The notes: a model not told the origin generated them from the letters alone. DNA of 64,000 nucleotides from Lepraria neglecta (GCA_033220425.1 CM065648.1:620001-684000), one strand, 5' to 3'. Numbered from the stretch's first letter, positions 45,713 to 57,843 are shown. Numbers and translations: made by a program.

Positions 45713-46189
45713 ACCCTGCTCGACATCGTGACCCCCCAAGAAGGGTCAAAGAGAGCTAAAAATTACGCCATGACTGGCAGTATATTAAGCAGTCGGCGAG
45801 ATTCGAATGTCGGTCTGTGAAGTGTTTCAAGAGTTTGCCAAATTGGTAGTGGTATCTGGTAGTATGGTGTAGTGGTTTTGAATGACTGTCAAAAATTGAG
45901 GCGGGCGAGGGCGGGGTTCGATTCGGCAGAGCCGGCGAAATTCTCGATAAGAGTGGCGCTAGTGCCTCGCTTATGATAAGCTTCTCATAGCGTATAGGCT
46001 GGTTATAATTTAGGAGTATCGTCTATTTATGCATGACAAGTGTTACGTATAGCAGTTAAATGGTATGGCTTTCCAATGAAATTGAACCGCTAGAGTACAA
46101 GTATGGTATCTTAACATCTATGAATCCAACACCGACAAATGCCCCCGAAATGCTCTCAACTCCGTATCGCATGCATGCATCTTAAACGT
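45713..46189. other. Intergenic between Tfc3 and AIM6
   Basis: Apart from the tRNA-like remnant I see nothing structured. It should contain the Tfc3 promoter and the AIM6 3' end. Confidence 0.4.
45855..45931 (+). tRNA. Degenerate tRNA-Asp(GTC)-like remnant
   Basis: It carries a box A-like TGGTGTAGTGGTT, an Asp anticodon context GACTGTCAA and a box B-like GGGGTTCGATTC. The 3' half of the T stem and the acceptor stem do not pair (CGGCAGAG follows). It is probably a pseudo-tRNA, or a tRNA-derived end of a mobile element. Confidence 0.35.
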
Positions 46190-47745
46190 TCAAAAAACAG
46201 CCCCTGCAGGCCCTTCAATCGACCCGTCAATACCTCCATTGACATCGTACGAGACACTCTTCGTGCGTTTCCACCATCCGTGGTGCTTATTCCAATTCCT
46301 CTTCGTAGCGCCCTTAAGATCATCAACATTGAGCAGGTCCACGCCCTCTTTAACCAGAACATCCCACACATGGTTTCTTAGGCTGATCGGCCAGAATGGG
46401 AGGTCCCAGTATCTGGCCTTCAGCCCTCTCTTGTGCGCTCCTCGTATTTGACCGCGAAGCTTGTCCAACTGGTCCTCCGAGAATTTTCCATCCCACAGTT
46501 GACCTATCGCTTCGCCAAAGGCGACGCTAGCATAGTAGCTGTTGCCAGCATTGTAGGCGTCTGGATTATCTGATGTAGTACCAGATTTGCCCTGACCTTC
46601 CTCGTCGGATCGTCTTTCCATATTTGTAGCATCCCCGGTGGACGGCGCCTCGGCCTGCATTCCTTCTTTTGAGGTAGCCTCAGGCGGGTTGGTTCCAAGT
46701 GGCAAGCTTTCGCTATTCGGGTCTTCATACATATCAGCAAGGGGAGAATCGAAAAAGATGTCGTGGTGAGGATTAGAAGTATCAGAGTCGACGAGATCAA
46801 AAGGCGTATTGCCGGTTCCCACGACAGTGATGGGGCCAGGTATTATTTCGGTGCCATTTGCGCGAGTAAGGTAGTTCTGCTTCCGCAGTGGTTCAAGCGC
46901 AGACTGAACGTAGGGCCAGAGGGCGGCTCCAGCGGTCTTGAAATCGATGAGAAAAATGAGGGTTTGTTCAGGGTCGGTGTCAAAGACGCCATGAATCTGT
47001 GGGTCTCTTTCCGGTGTGAGAGTGTGTTTAGGGTTTTGTTTCGATAAGATGTCGAGGAGTGGATAGATATAAAGGCTGTTGAGTGTGCGATTGGGCGTCA
47101 GGCTCGCAATGGAGTGTCCAACAAATAGCTCATCCTGGAATAACCAGATATCCGCCTCGACTCCAATACATCCAGCTTCGATCGCAGAGTATAGTGGCAC
47201 TCGTCGCCAGTAATCATTGTGCGAGTGACACCGTATGGGGGTAATGTCGCGCGAGAAGTCCGTCGGCCAAGAGGCCAGATTCGCCCCAATGAGCCCAGGG
47301 CGACCCCATGAGTCAACAATCTTGTGGACTCCGTGTGGAAGAACAAGTACGACGAGACTGCCTATCAGACTCAAGAGCTGTATGACTCCGCTATGCAAAG
47401 AGTGAGCACTCCCAATGTAGAAGGGTTGGGGTTCCCATACAGCAATACCAGTATGCCAAGTCCGACTTTCAGACATAATCGGGAACCTTTTCGCTTGCCC
47501 AGAATCCTCTTTTCTCTCGTAACATTCCCGGCGTTTGAGGACTTCCGCCGCGCTCTGTTGGTAGTTTTAGAAGAAAATAGTGTCCTCCACTTCGGCCTTT
47601 GCTGAAAGTTCTCATTCAAAGAATCAGAGTCGTCTTCAAGTAATGTGTCTGAAACCGAGAGGTGGGAGTCGCTGTACGCGTTGGCGTCGTCAAGGTAGGG
47701 CCCCCTAGCTGTGAGGCCAATGGATTCCGCCGGGGAGGTATGCAT
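46190..47745 (-). CDS. AIM6: AIM6-like phosphodiesterase-fold protein
   Basis: Two exons, 47441-47745 and 46190-47390, are joined by a 50-nt intron (GTATGG, GCTCAC branch, GCATAG) in phase, giving 501 residues. The join completes a membrane segment, GLGILVLLGVIQLLSLIGSL near residue 100, so the protein is membrane anchored with a charged N-terminus. The catalytic-type region follows: PIRCHSHNDYWRRVPLYSAI, then GCIGVEADIWLFQDELFVGH, then LIFLIDFKTAG. This is the GDPD/PLC-like (TIM-barrel) arrangement of the Altered inheritance of mitochondria 6 family. A low-complexity acidic insert lies near residues 290-340. The C-terminus carries KARYWDLPFWPISLRNHVWD and EGVDLLNVDDL, as in the family. The true substrate is not known. 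Confidence 0.85.
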
Positions 47746-48034
47746 GGCGCTTCAGCGCAGGAGAAAGTCGAGTAGAGAATGGTTTTCGCAGAGCTTTGTA
47801 CTCGATCCGGATGTCTCCGAAATCGTTAATGAATGTGATGTAGTCGCAGAGAAACGATTGTAGCTGATCTATCAGCAGAGGGTCGACATGGAGTGACAAC
47901 GTGGTTGGTTTGTGCCCCGGCGGAGTAGAGGGGTGGGAGGCCTTGCGCGATCCTGACGGCGCAGCTGACACAGCTCCGAAAATCTGACGGCGGTATGGTT
48001 CAATGAGTGGAGGGTTTGACAGCTGATCCTGCAT
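47705..48034 (-). CDS. Short hypothetical ORF upstream of AIM6
   Basis: This is a 109-codon ATG frame that ends 41 bases inside the AIM6 start. It contains LSLHVDPLLIDQLQSFLCDY and ITFINDFGDIRIEYKALRKP, which look protein-like rather than random. It could be a small gene, or an upstream ORF in the AIM6 leader. No family recognised. Confidence 0.3.
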   Translation of the reverse strand: MQDQLSNPPLIEPYRRQIFGAVSAAPSGSRKASHPSTPPGHKPTTLSLHVDPLLIDQLQSFLCDYITFINDFGDIRIEYKALRKPFSTRLSPALKRHAYLPGGIHWPHS

Positions 48035-48758
48035 CGCTTGTGAAGCAAAGAAGTAAAGGGAAAGGCTAGACTTTTGGGGGTTTCCGTTGTCTCGATATCT
48101 TGGCGCTGGAAGGTGTGCACGCTAACAAATTCGCAGTACGAGCGACTCGAAATACCCTCAATATTCTCTCCAAATGGTTGTAAATGCGTGAAAGGTTGAT
48201 GCAAGTTGAAGCTATTGAGAAGTTAATGCCCAACCAATCTCGTCATGATGTCGCTATGTTGCTGTTGTTAGACATACACCAGTAATAGATTCGGCCGATT
48301 GTCTCGGGTCCGCAAATACGTTTGCCCACGTCGACCAAACTGAAGCCATTTGTTAGTCCAGACCCCAAAGGTACCCCAACTCTTCGGGGTATGTCCGCGC
48401 TGCATATTGGACCCTGGTGTACTTGAGGCTCTGTAAAGTTCAAGCTTTTTCGACCTGAAACCCAAAAAAAATTGCCTCTTTTGGTTTCTGTACAACCTCA
48501 ACCAAGCAGGAGATATCGGCGCTAAATTGAAGCTTTGTGGCATACTTCAAAGGCTTTTTGGGGTGACAAAGATCAATGATTTCCGTCTTGAAACCCAAAC
48601 AGCTGCAATTATCCAGGGTCGAGTGGAAGCTCATTGGCATAACTGAAGCTCTACTGCAGTATCAAAAGCCAAGCTTTTCCGGCGTGAACCCCAGATTTGT
48701 GCACGAAGCAAAGCATGCACAAGCATACACAAGCTTAATATTGACACCTTGTCCCAAT

Positions 48759-48785
48759 AGCTTGTCGAGCTTGTCGAGCTTGTCT
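48759..48785. repeat. 9-bp tandem repeat CTTGTCGAG
   Basis: About three head-to-tail units lie 60-90 bp before the start codon of the gene at 48848, so inside its promoter or leader. Confidence 0.75.
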
Positions 48786-48847
48786 CCACAAACACACAAC
48801 AACAGCTCCCCCAAAATTTGATGCTACACTAACTCTATACAACCATC

Positions 48848-49714
48848 ATGCCTCACAAACACAAAAGAGACAAGTCCAAAGCCGACACCTCCTCCTACGA
48901 CCTCCCACCCTCTAAATCAGCGTATGCTCTCCCTGTCAAAAAAGCCCCGTCTACTCTCGCCAAAACCTCAAAGCGCAAGCATGCCAACCTCCAAGATGAC
49001 ACCCCCCGAGCCTTCGCCCGCCTCCTCCATGCTTACCGCCCTCCGCGCTCTGGCCTTGACGATGGGAACCGTCCTTCCAAGAAGCGCAAAGTCTCCTCCA
49101 AAGCCAACGCGGAAAACGACACTGCAGCCGTCCCTCCCTCACTACCACCGCCAACAATCCTCCCCCACGAACCGCTCTCCGCATTCAGCGCCCGTGTCGA
49201 CGCCGCGCTCCCCTTTTCCGGCCTATCCAAGAAGAGTGGAGGCGGAAAGGATTTAGCTAAAGAGAAGCAAACCAAAACGGAGCGGAAAATGCAAAAGATG
49301 CAGAAGGAGTGGAGGGAGGAGGATAAGAGGCGGAAGGAAAAGCGTGAGGAGGAAAATGACGAAGCTGGTGATGAGGATGGGGCTGAAAAGCTGGTTACTA
49401 TTACGGGAAAGAGCAAGAAGGGAAAGAAGAGTAAGAAAAGGGGGGGAGGGAATGGGGTGGAGGAGGGTGATGAGGATCCTTGGGCGCATATTAAGGCGAA
49501 ACGAATCGACACAGCTGGATCAGGTCTTGTAGGCCTACATGATGTTGTGCTTGCGCCTCCTAGATTCTCTAAGGTGCCTAAGGGAAAGGAGAATTTCGGT
49601 ATTGGGAAGGGAGTTGGTGGGTTGAAGAGACAGGAAGAGTTGGGCGAAGCCAGGAGGAGCGTAATAGAGGGGTATAGACAGTTGATGAGGGAGAAGAGAG
49701 GAGGTGAAGGGTAG
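48848..49714 (+). CDS. Basic coiled-coil, probably nucleolar protein
   Basis: This is an intact single-exon frame of 288 codons. The N-terminus is basic with likely nuclear signals (HKHKRDKSKAD, then RPSKKRKVSSKA near residue 80). The middle has a Lys/Glu coiled coil, EKQTKTERKMQKMQKEWREE followed by DKRRKEKREEE. A Lys-rich run GKSKKGKKSKKRGGG follows, and then a conserved-looking C-terminus with EDPWAHIKAKR and GLVGLHDVVLAPPRFSKVP. The DPWA...GLHDVVLAPP pattern recalls fungal homologues of CCDC137-type nucleolar proteins, but this is from memory and I do not assign a name. A pyrimidine-rich leader precedes the ATG. Confidence 0.8.
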   Translation: MPHKHKRDKSKADTSSYDLPPSKSAYALPVKKAPSTLAKTSKRKHANLQDDTPRAFARLLHAYRPPRSGLDDGNRPSKKRKVSSKANAENDTAAVPPSLPPPTILPHEPLSAFSARVDAALPFSGLSKKSGGGKDLAKEKQTKTERKMQKMQKEWREEDKRRKEKREEENDEAGDEDGAEKLVTITGKSKKGKKSKKRGGGNGVEEGDEDPWAHIKAKRIDTAGSGLVGLHDVVLAPPRFSKVPKGKENFGIGKGVGGLKRQEELGEARRSVIEGYRQLMREKRGGEG

Positions 49715-50116
49715 CATATACGACAATCACGAAATGAAAAGGAATTGTTCGCTACATCCCACCATTTCAAACAGAATTGGGCATCATGCACCATTTGTCT
49801 GCAATCCATAAGCTCGATCGAGTGAGAGCAATACAAGAACGAGATTACTATCACAGGCGATCTTTCGCAATCAATGCAAGGAGCAGCTGAGCTTGACTTT
49901 TGCATAGATGAGTCGAGGAGCTAGAGATTGCCTCATGCGAAAGGGGATGGGGAGCTGAGCAGTGTCGGATCAGTAGAGCATAGGAGCTGATGATCTGGTA
50001 AAATGCCAGGTGGAGGAGCTGCATGGTAGTCACTAGGAGCGGATTGAAAGCTATATACTGCGAATAGTAATGAAACGAACAGGCAGGCTCCGTCTGCCTG
50101 TAAGACTATAAAGCCA
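49715..50116. other. Convergent 3' region
   Basis: This lies between a plus-strand and a minus-strand gene, so it holds both terminators. No further feature seen. Confidence 0.5.
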
Positions 50117-53100
50117 TCACCTATCCAGCCCATCAAGCTCCACCAACTTCCTCACGACGCTCACAACCTCACTATTACCGATATCCAATCTGGGATCATC
50201 TATTTTCCTCGCCAAAACATCATCAAGCATCATCCTCAGCCTACTAATCAGCACCCCAATCCTTGCCCACCCTCTTAACCTCAACCAGCCATCAACAACC
50301 AAGCCCCTTCCAAGCGTATCCAGGGTAATCGGCCCAGAGAACAGTAAGAGCGAGTAGGCGTTGAAAGGCGTCAGTTCCCTAACAAAGACCTTGCTAGTCG
50401 CCATCTTGTTGAAGTAGCTCAGGTAGACTGATCCACCTGGAAAGCCCTGAGCACCGAAGAGCGTGGAGCTAGGATGAACGAAGACACGGCCGTTGTCCTG
50501 GTTAAAGAATTTGATGGTCCGTGCTTCTGGATCTAGTTCGACAGCGCCGGACATTGAGGGCGCAAACTTCTTGTCTGGGAAATCGATGCGGGCAAGTTGG
50601 GGGTTGAAAGCACCTGCAATTAGGGCGCGGATGAGAGCTTGGTTGGAATTTTGAGCGTTGAGCGGAGAATCCTGGGACGAATGATAGGTGGAAGGGAGGA
50701 AGGCGGCTTCTTTGAGTGACGACAAGTACTGCGTACGGTTGGAGGTGATGTCATTGAGTGTTTGGTTGGATAGGTAGTTCTGATCACACCAGGACTTGAC
50801 GTCGCGGTAATGGGAGGTTGCCTTCCGTTGCAACCAATCCTCATAAGCTCGAAGGTCACAGATGAGGTCACCTTGCCCTGAAGAGAAGGACGTTCTAGCT
50901 GCCTTCGACTCTTCGCGTTTGGCTTGCGGAGAAATGAATGGGCTCTTGACTGTGAGAATGGCTGCAATCGTGAGGCATGCTTCGAGACATCCGAATGTAG
51001 CACCATAGACCATGAGCTTCCCGCAGCGTAAATCAGCAGGTATCATAGATAGATGCCTTCCCAGAGCGGTCAGCTCATCTTCATCTAGAGCGCCCATCCG
51101 ACCAAGCAGGTCCACTGCCCCTTCAACAGCAAGGGTATCGGGCGGTGTCAGAGCGCTCGCCAGGAAGCTTGATACGTCAATTATCCCCATTGCTCGGACA
51201 GAAAGACATAGTTGCTCCAGTGGTACACGTCTGATCTCGGGCTCTGGCCTCTCTGCCATCTTGTTTTCGGCGTTGCGGGTGTACAATTTGTAACAAGTTC
51301 CAGCCTGTACCCGTCCAGCGCGACCACGGCGTTGCTTAGAAGCCGCTCGAGATGCCCAAACTTCCTCAAGCTTGACCATATTATTCTGTGGGTCAAAGCT
51401 CGTCTCCTTCACTTTTCCGCAGTCAATCACGGCAACAATGTCTTCAATGGTAATGGAGGTCTCTGCAACATTGGTGGCAGCGATGACCTTTCGCTTGCCC
51501 CTGGGCGCGGGTGGGAAGACCCGACGCTGCTCCACAGGCATTAGAGAAGCATGCAGGGGTAAGGCATGCATGTTGAGCATTTTCCTCTGGATAGCGTCAA
51601 GGGTGCGGTTGATTTCCATTGTCCCAGGCAGGAATATGAGGATGCCTCCCTCTTGAGAACCTAATTGTGAATCAATGGCTTGCACAGTGCTAGCAATAAG
51701 GTCGTAATTTATTCTCATGCCAATGCCTTGAATCGCCCTGGCAAGGGACGGATCTCCATCTTCTGCATCGCTATCGTCCATATTATGATTTCGTGGGTCG
51801 GCATTGAAACCAGTCAACCGAATGATGTCGTCGAGGTAGTAGTCTTCGACCGGATAAGTACGTCCTTGGATCTCGATCCTTGTCACGGTAGATGCAGAAA
51901 AGTAGTTCGCGAAGACACCAGCGTCCAGCGTGGCGCTCATTAGTATGACTTTAAGGTCTTTCCGAATAGCCAGTACATCCCTTAATAAGACGAGAAGAAA
52001 GTCAGTATCAAGACTACGCTCATGGACCTCGTCCACGACAACGTGGCTCACGTCCGCCAAAGCAGCTACGACATCTTCCTTACTGCCTCCGGAGGTCTGT
52101 AGCCGTCTCAGGAGCACACCTGTAGTGACGAACGTTATCTTCGTGACACCTGGCTTCTGTTTCGATTCACCTCTTATAGCGTAGCCCACTTCGTCGCCAA
52201 CGATGGAGCATCGTTCATCACTGACTCGGTCCGCGAGGCCTAAGGCTGATATCCTGCGCGGCTGTGTACAGACGATGTTTGCAGAAGCTCCAACTTGGCG
52301 TTGGATCATGTCATCTAGGATGAATTGAACAGACTGTGTGGACTTTCCTGAGCCCGTTTCGCCGGAAATGATAGTGACTTGATGGCTGTTGACAGCTTTG
52401 ACAATATCATCCCGCAGCTTCCAAGCTGGTAAAGACATCCTTGCATTTAACATCTTGACCTGCTGTGGTGTTGCTTGTTTGGCTTGCCAGCGATTTAGAA
52501 CATCAGCATGCGGGAGTTTTCTCCGATTGAGGTCCGTTCGCGCTGGTCTCTTCCGAGCTTGCACGCGGTGGGGACTTTGCTGTGTCTCGCTATAGCCAGA
52601 TGCAGCAGCGGAAATATCGCGCAATTGACCTGGGTTTTCTATAATCCCGGGTACCTCGTTCTCAAGCCAGTCTACTAGATTGAATATCATGGGTGCTCCC
52701 ACGAGGTCCGCATTTGCATATTCGATCAATTGGCGTATGATGCTCAACCGAATGTATGCGGGCAGCCCGGGTGACAGGATTGAGACGAGAGGAGGCTGTT
52801 GAGGGTAGTGTTTAGACCTCCTGGCGCCTATGATGCATGTTTCTAGACGCGGAATCTGCAGTTGTATTTGGTACAGGTCAGAGGCAATACGCATAAATCG
52901 CTCGCCGTAGATAGCATTAAGAGTGTCTTGCTCTTCAGTCCATGTCGAGTTTCCTTCTCTAGTATCTGCTAAGTCCAAAGACGAAAGTTTTGGAACGGCA
53001 GAGCCCATATCGGAGTCCTTGTAGACGAGCCTATTCTGCAGCACTTCGGCTGCTCTGCTCTCGCTACCATCACACTCATCAAAAATCCTACCACAGAGCT

Positions 53101-54277
53101 CACTAGAGTAGCCTGCTTCTGCAAGTCTCTTAATGGAGGCTTCTCTTTTCATATTTCCGCTGGCCATACTGACTCCGGCCGTGTAACCCTCAGGAAGACT
53201 CCACTTGGGCAAATCGTCTTCGGGGACATGAACTAGTAGCCATTCAAGAGTCTCTTCGCGATCTTTACACTCCGCGACTGCTTCTTCTACATGGCTTCTC
53301 CTGAAGCCTAGATCCGTAAATTCATTAACAATGTTTCGGCGTTGAAACTCAGAGATCCGAGACTGATGAGGGTTCCAGATAGCATCTCGCCGCACGAGTC
53401 CCTCGATCTGTGTTCGAGTACGTTTTCCCATCTCGATTTTTGGCACGTTCGTCCACCCTCTCATGACATTTCGATTTGCATTGCCGCCATTCGATCTGGC
53501 GGCAGCAAGCACATTCGCAGGAGTTTCTGCTTCCTTAGCTTTTTGTTTCTCCCGATCATCTATCTTCTTTGCCATCAAGACCTGGGCTTCCTCTCGCTCT
53601 TGCTTAGCAGCAAATGGATCTGCCTCATACATCCAGCCCCTGCCTTCCTTAACATCCTCAGACTTCAGTTCTTGGAACTCTTTCTTCCAAAGATCGCGGT
53701 AGGTCGGTGGTAGCATCATATGTATATTTTTCATACTGCACACCCGGAACAAAGCATATGTAGCAGCAAAGTGGCGAGCTTCCACCGCGGTATCCTGAAT
53801 AGCAAGGTGCTTGAGACTCAGTGGTAGCTTGAAAGGAGGCAGCACGACGGTCTCCTTGGTCTTCGTGTTCGTAGCTTTGAGGATGACCATTGAGGAAAAT
53901 CCTTCTGGTGTTTTGCTCTGCACCGCAAGATTAGTGATTTGATAGCGCTGGGACCGTCAGGATATCGGTACCATAGTATACTCTGGCTTCGCCCATTTCT
54001 GCTTTTGACAATGCTCTGAGAGCATATTCACAGGTAGTTTGCCTGTCCATGAGGCTCCTCCAATCAATTTTCTAGTATCTGGCTTCTTTGGAGCATCGCT
54101 AGCCTCTCCTTGGGCATTTGCTGCCCCGTTCGAAGCTGAATCAAGGCCCCCACTCCCCTTTTTCGGCTTCTTCTTCGAGTTGGGATCTCCAAAGACGACA
54201 TTGCTCTCTTCTTCGTTCGGAATGGGCGGTGCTGATGGTTTCTTGGAGCTGCCGCCGCGGCCTCCACCTTTGGGCAT
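50117..54277 (-). CDS. DEAH-box RNA helicase with UBA and RWD domains (DHX57/Ucp12 type)
   Basis: Two exons, 53972-54277 and 50117-53917, are joined by a 54-nt intron (GTACCG, CACTAATC branch region, GTGCAG), giving 1,368 residues. The start is the ATG in MPKGGGRGGSSKKP, since the open extension upstream begins only with GTG. In order: a Lys/Gly-rich N-terminus; a UBA-like RRSHVEEAVAECKDREETLE near residue 310; an RWD-like segment from TEEQDTLNAIYGERFM near 430; helicase motif I GETGSGKST near 620; DEVH in VVVDEVHERSLD near 730; motif III SAT; motif V TNVAETSITIEDI; motif VI QRRGRAGR; and the C-terminal HA2/OB region. This matches S. pombe Ucp12, yeast YLR419W and human DHX57. The likely role is ATP-dependent RNA remodelling, and the exact substrate is unknown. 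Confidence 0.92.
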
Positions 54278-54929
54278 TGTCCAAGTCGACAGCACCAGTG
54301 AAGTATGAAGTAGTTGCCAGATCCATGAGGCTTTTAAGAGCGTACTACTAAGTGGTGTCAGTAAGGAAGGTCTGTGTCAAAGACAAACTTACTCGGGGTT
54401 AGCTCGGGGATATCTATCCTGCTAGCTTGGGATGCGACTTCTTCTACGTGAGGCTTGCCCCAAGTACCCTGCCTTCAGATCTACTTGTTGATCCCTGGGA
54501 CTCTCGTTTAGACCGTTATATTCATTTCCTACAGATCCAGGTTTTCGGCGTTCTGTTGAAACCATCTTTGATTATAGGCTAGACTGACGCAAGAGAAGAT
54601 CACATACAGCCACAAGCTTCTGGTAATGAAAAAGGAAAAAGCGAAAGGAAATCCGCCTCTGGTATCAATGAGATTTAGCTGATCCGGCTCATCCTATCTA
54701 GACAGAGCCCTTCTGATGGATTGAGGTTTTCTCGTAGCTAGAGTATACTGCCATTACCTTTTGATAGTGGAAGTTATTAAATAGGTAAAGGAATGGCCTC
54801 GCATGACAGTCACCGAATGGTGTAGTGAGGATGTTAGAGGGTATTACCGCAAATCTCGGCCCTCCTTCGCGGCATTGACAATGAAAGGTATACCGAATAG
54901 GGTAAGGAGCCTGTCAGTCCGCAAGGCTC
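54278..54929. other. Intergenic
   Basis: No gene is supported. It holds the promoter of the helicase gene on its left and the 3' end of the CCCH gene on its right. Confidence 0.5.
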
Positions 54930-56597
54930 CTACTTTTTGCCCACCTTTGTGGTCCTGACAACGGTCCTGTCAATCCCGTGCAACTCCCTGTCGAAACGGC
55001 AATTTTCTCCCCATCGGCAGTCTTTCTTCCCCTCCTGATCACTAGGGCATCTATGCCCATAGATGCACTTCAAATCATCACACTCACTGCCAAATTTGCA
55101 GGGTGTCATACGGCTCACATATCTCAGAGTGGCCAATTCGTTCTTATTCGGCTTATAGTGGTGATCGTGTGTACACGGATCATATGGACAGTCATTTCGT
55201 AGGAAGTGAACATTGCACATCTTTAACTTTTTGATGCGTTTTACTTCGTTTGGATCATACTGGACAACGGGATCGATGCGTTGACCGTATCGGTTTCGTG
55301 GAACTTGTTTGACCGGGGGCTGTGGTGCTGGTTGTGGTGTTGGGGGTGGGGAAGCGACCAGGGGCGCCGTCATGGCCGTGGAAGCCCATGTGGGGGCTAC
55401 GGGATTGTGTGCTGCTGCTGCATTTCCAGGCGAATCTGAAGTCGCACGAGAAAATGTTGGCTGGTATGGTGATTGATACTGCGCAGGCGGTGGTGGCAAG
55501 CCGTTCGTTTGCGGCGTCGGCGGCTGTGGTTGCGGCACTTGTACCTGCATTGGCTGCTGAATGTAATGTTGTTGATAAATGTTGATCTTTGTAGTTCGAA
55601 ACAGTCCTTCAAATCTTGTTGTTCGGTATTTTGTTTTCAGCTGAGCGAGCTCCCTCTCAAATGGAACGCCTTCAAGGAGAGTGATACTGTTCAATATTGA
55701 AGGTTCAGAAACGTCTTCGAGTAGTCGGGCGTAACCATTATCATGAGAGCAACCAAAGACTATTTGGCGGCAGTGACAGTCGTAGAGATGTAGTTTGAAT
55801 ATTTCTGCAAAAAATCAGCGATGTTTGAGGACCCAAGAGAAGCAGGTAGCTTACCAGATATCTTGTCATCAGCACGGTCTTTGCCCATACCGACCTGCTT
55901 TTATTTAGTTGAGATCTACCATGTTGAGTTCAAGGGAGTTATACATCAACAAAGTCAAACAGCTGCTTGCTACCAGTAAATCCACGAGCAAAATCGTCAA
56001 GCATTTCCGGTCTCTCGGTGATTCCAGATCTGTGGCATATATCTCCCAAACCTTCGAGGTTGGCATAAATCCTTGTAACGACCTTATAATCCGAGGGCAA
56101 ATTTGGGACATTTTGGTGCACGAAATCTGTCACGGAGCTCCAGAGGAGTCCAGCTGCTTCTCTACCTCCAAGCTCACCTCTCGAGGTAAGCTTGTCGTCA
56201 AATATCATCCCATCTCCATCAATCAACACGAGAACGAAGGCATCACGGTCCTGTCTTCGATCAGCCAATGCTTCACTCATTTGCTTCAATGCCTGATCCT
56301 TCCAGACAGAACCCACCATTACGGTCTTGTATTTGCGTAGCTCATCTTGTAATTCCATCTCCCTTCGCTGAACTTCTCGATTAAAGTGCGATTCCCGGGC
56401 GTGGTCTAGTCTCTCCTGGTGATAATCTTCGGTGAGTTGATCGACACGTCGTAAAAGTTCCTACAAACAGTCAGGTCAGATGCGTTTGGTGAGGATGGCC
56501 CCCGGTAACGTGCCTCAATGAGAGCGTTTTTATGGTGTTCAGCTCCTTTCAGCAGCTCATATCGCTGCCTTAGAGCAATGTTCTCTTCATGAGCCAT
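54930..56597 (-). CDS. CCCH zinc-finger protein with N-terminal DUF7923-type domain
   Basis: Four exons: 56514-56597, 55945-56460, 55855-55894 and 54930-55804, together 504 residues. Introns 2 and 3 are 50-nt GT-AG introns. Intron 1 (56461-56513) starts GC and ends GTAG, joining NALIE to ELLRRVDQL in phase. The N-terminal half has VLVLIDGDGMIFDDKL and LLWSSVTDFV, the pattern of the uncharacterised domain found with fungal CCCH proteins. A Pro/Gln-rich linker follows. The C-terminus has CNVHFLRNDCPYDPCTHDHH and CKFGSECDDLKCIYGH, then CRWGENCRFDRELHG. The fingers suggest RNA or DNA binding. The gene is head to head with IRC22, 298 bp apart. Confidence 0.88.
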
Positions 56598-56895
56598 GGT
56601 GGAAAGCGGACCTGGAACCGCAGGGCATCCGCCAGTTTGATTTGTCTGTAGGAGATATGGCGATGGAGAGGGTGTTGTGTGGGGTGGGTGCTGTGTACAA
56701 GTAATGTGTCTCAGACTTTAAAATAAACGCGGTTGATTCGCGAGGAAACGTGAAGCTCCTTAGGACTGCTAGCGCCGGCTATAGTGATTGGCTAGCGGTT
56801 GGACACATTTGAGAGGTAATTCTCTAGCCTCCAATACACATCAATTGCTTCACTCGGCCTCCGGATTTCTCCTCTACACCTTCAGATACAGCATC
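56598..56895. promoter_or_regulatory. Short bidirectional promoter region
   Basis: The CCCH gene (minus) and the TRAP-alpha-like gene (plus) start 298 bp apart and face away from each other, so both promoters must lie here. A TTTAAAATAAA stretch sits near 56715. I cannot mark specific factor sites. Confidence 0.5.
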
Positions 56896-57843
56896 ATGGT
56901 TCTCTTCTCACTGGCTACAGTAGCGCTGCTTGCACTCCGCGCTTTCAGTGCCCTGGCACAAGATGTATGTCCCTTAATGTGAGGCCATATGACGAGAAGT
57001 CACTAACAATTCTCCCACAGGCGGACGAAGAAGTGGAGATACAAGCTCCCCCTCCTGGCCTTAAAATGAAGATCTCGACATCTTTCCCAAACTCAGAGAT
57101 CTTCGGCATCAAGCTCGTCAATGGCCACCCAACCCAGGCACTCCTCTCCATCACCAATGACGAGAAGGAGCCCGTCGGCATCAGCTTCGTTGGCGGCAAT
57201 CTCTGGACCACTGCCCTTAATCCTCAAGGAAGTCCTCAAATCCTCCGTAACCTGACGACTACGAGGTACAATGTGGAAATCCCCGCCGGCCAGACCGATA
57301 GCATCAGCTACAATTTCGTCACCGAGCTTCACCCTCAGGACCTGAGATTGAATCTCGCCGCCGTCGTCACTGACAGTGAAGGAACACCATATACTCTTCA
57401 AGCCTTCAATGAGACTGTTAGCGTTGTCGAAGCTGACACCAGCATTTTCGACCCGCAAGTGTAAGCATTACCTGATCTCCACCTCTAGACTTTTCAGCAG
57501 GTCCAGTGCTAATCGTTACAACAGCGTTTTCCTCTACCTGTTCCTCGGAGCCGCCTTCGGAGGCACCTGCTACTTCATTTACAGCACCTGGATCACCACA
57601 CTCTTCCCTCAAAAGCGTCGTGGAGGCAAAGGCGGCGAACGTGCCAAGAAGTCATCTGGTCAATCGAAGAAAGTCGACCCCTCTGATCAAGTCTCTGTTG
57701 TCGGGGCAGATGGACCAGCTGTGGCTACTGGTGCGAAGGCATATGATGAGAGTTGGATCCCTGCGCACCACATCAATAAGCCACAAGCTCAGCGCGTGAA
57801 GAGTGGAGGGAGGCCAAAGAGCAGGAGCAAGCAGCCGGAGTAG
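56896..57843 (+). CDS. IRC22: ER membrane protein, TRAP-alpha/IRC22 family
   Basis: Three exons (56896-56964, 57021-57460, 57525-57843) give 275 residues. Introns are GTATGT/CTAACA/CACAG and GTAAGC/CTAATC/ACAG. A signal peptide reads MVLFSLATVALLALRAFSAL. A luminal beta-rich domain follows with SFPNSEIFGIKLVNGHPTQA, SITNDEKEPVGISFVGGNLW, NPQGSPQILRNLT and NFVTELHPQDLRLNL. A single transmembrane span, FLYLFLGAAFGGTCYFIYST, precedes a basic cytosolic tail ending KSRSKQPE. This is the layout of the translocon-associated protein alpha subunit and its fungal relative IRC22, a component beside the Sec61 channel. The fit of exons, phases and topology makes the model firm. Confidence 0.9.

Noticed and set aside
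49033-49905. 290-codon minus-strand frame
   Set aside because: It is a Ser/Phe-rich antisense shadow of the basic coiled-coil gene at 48848-49714.
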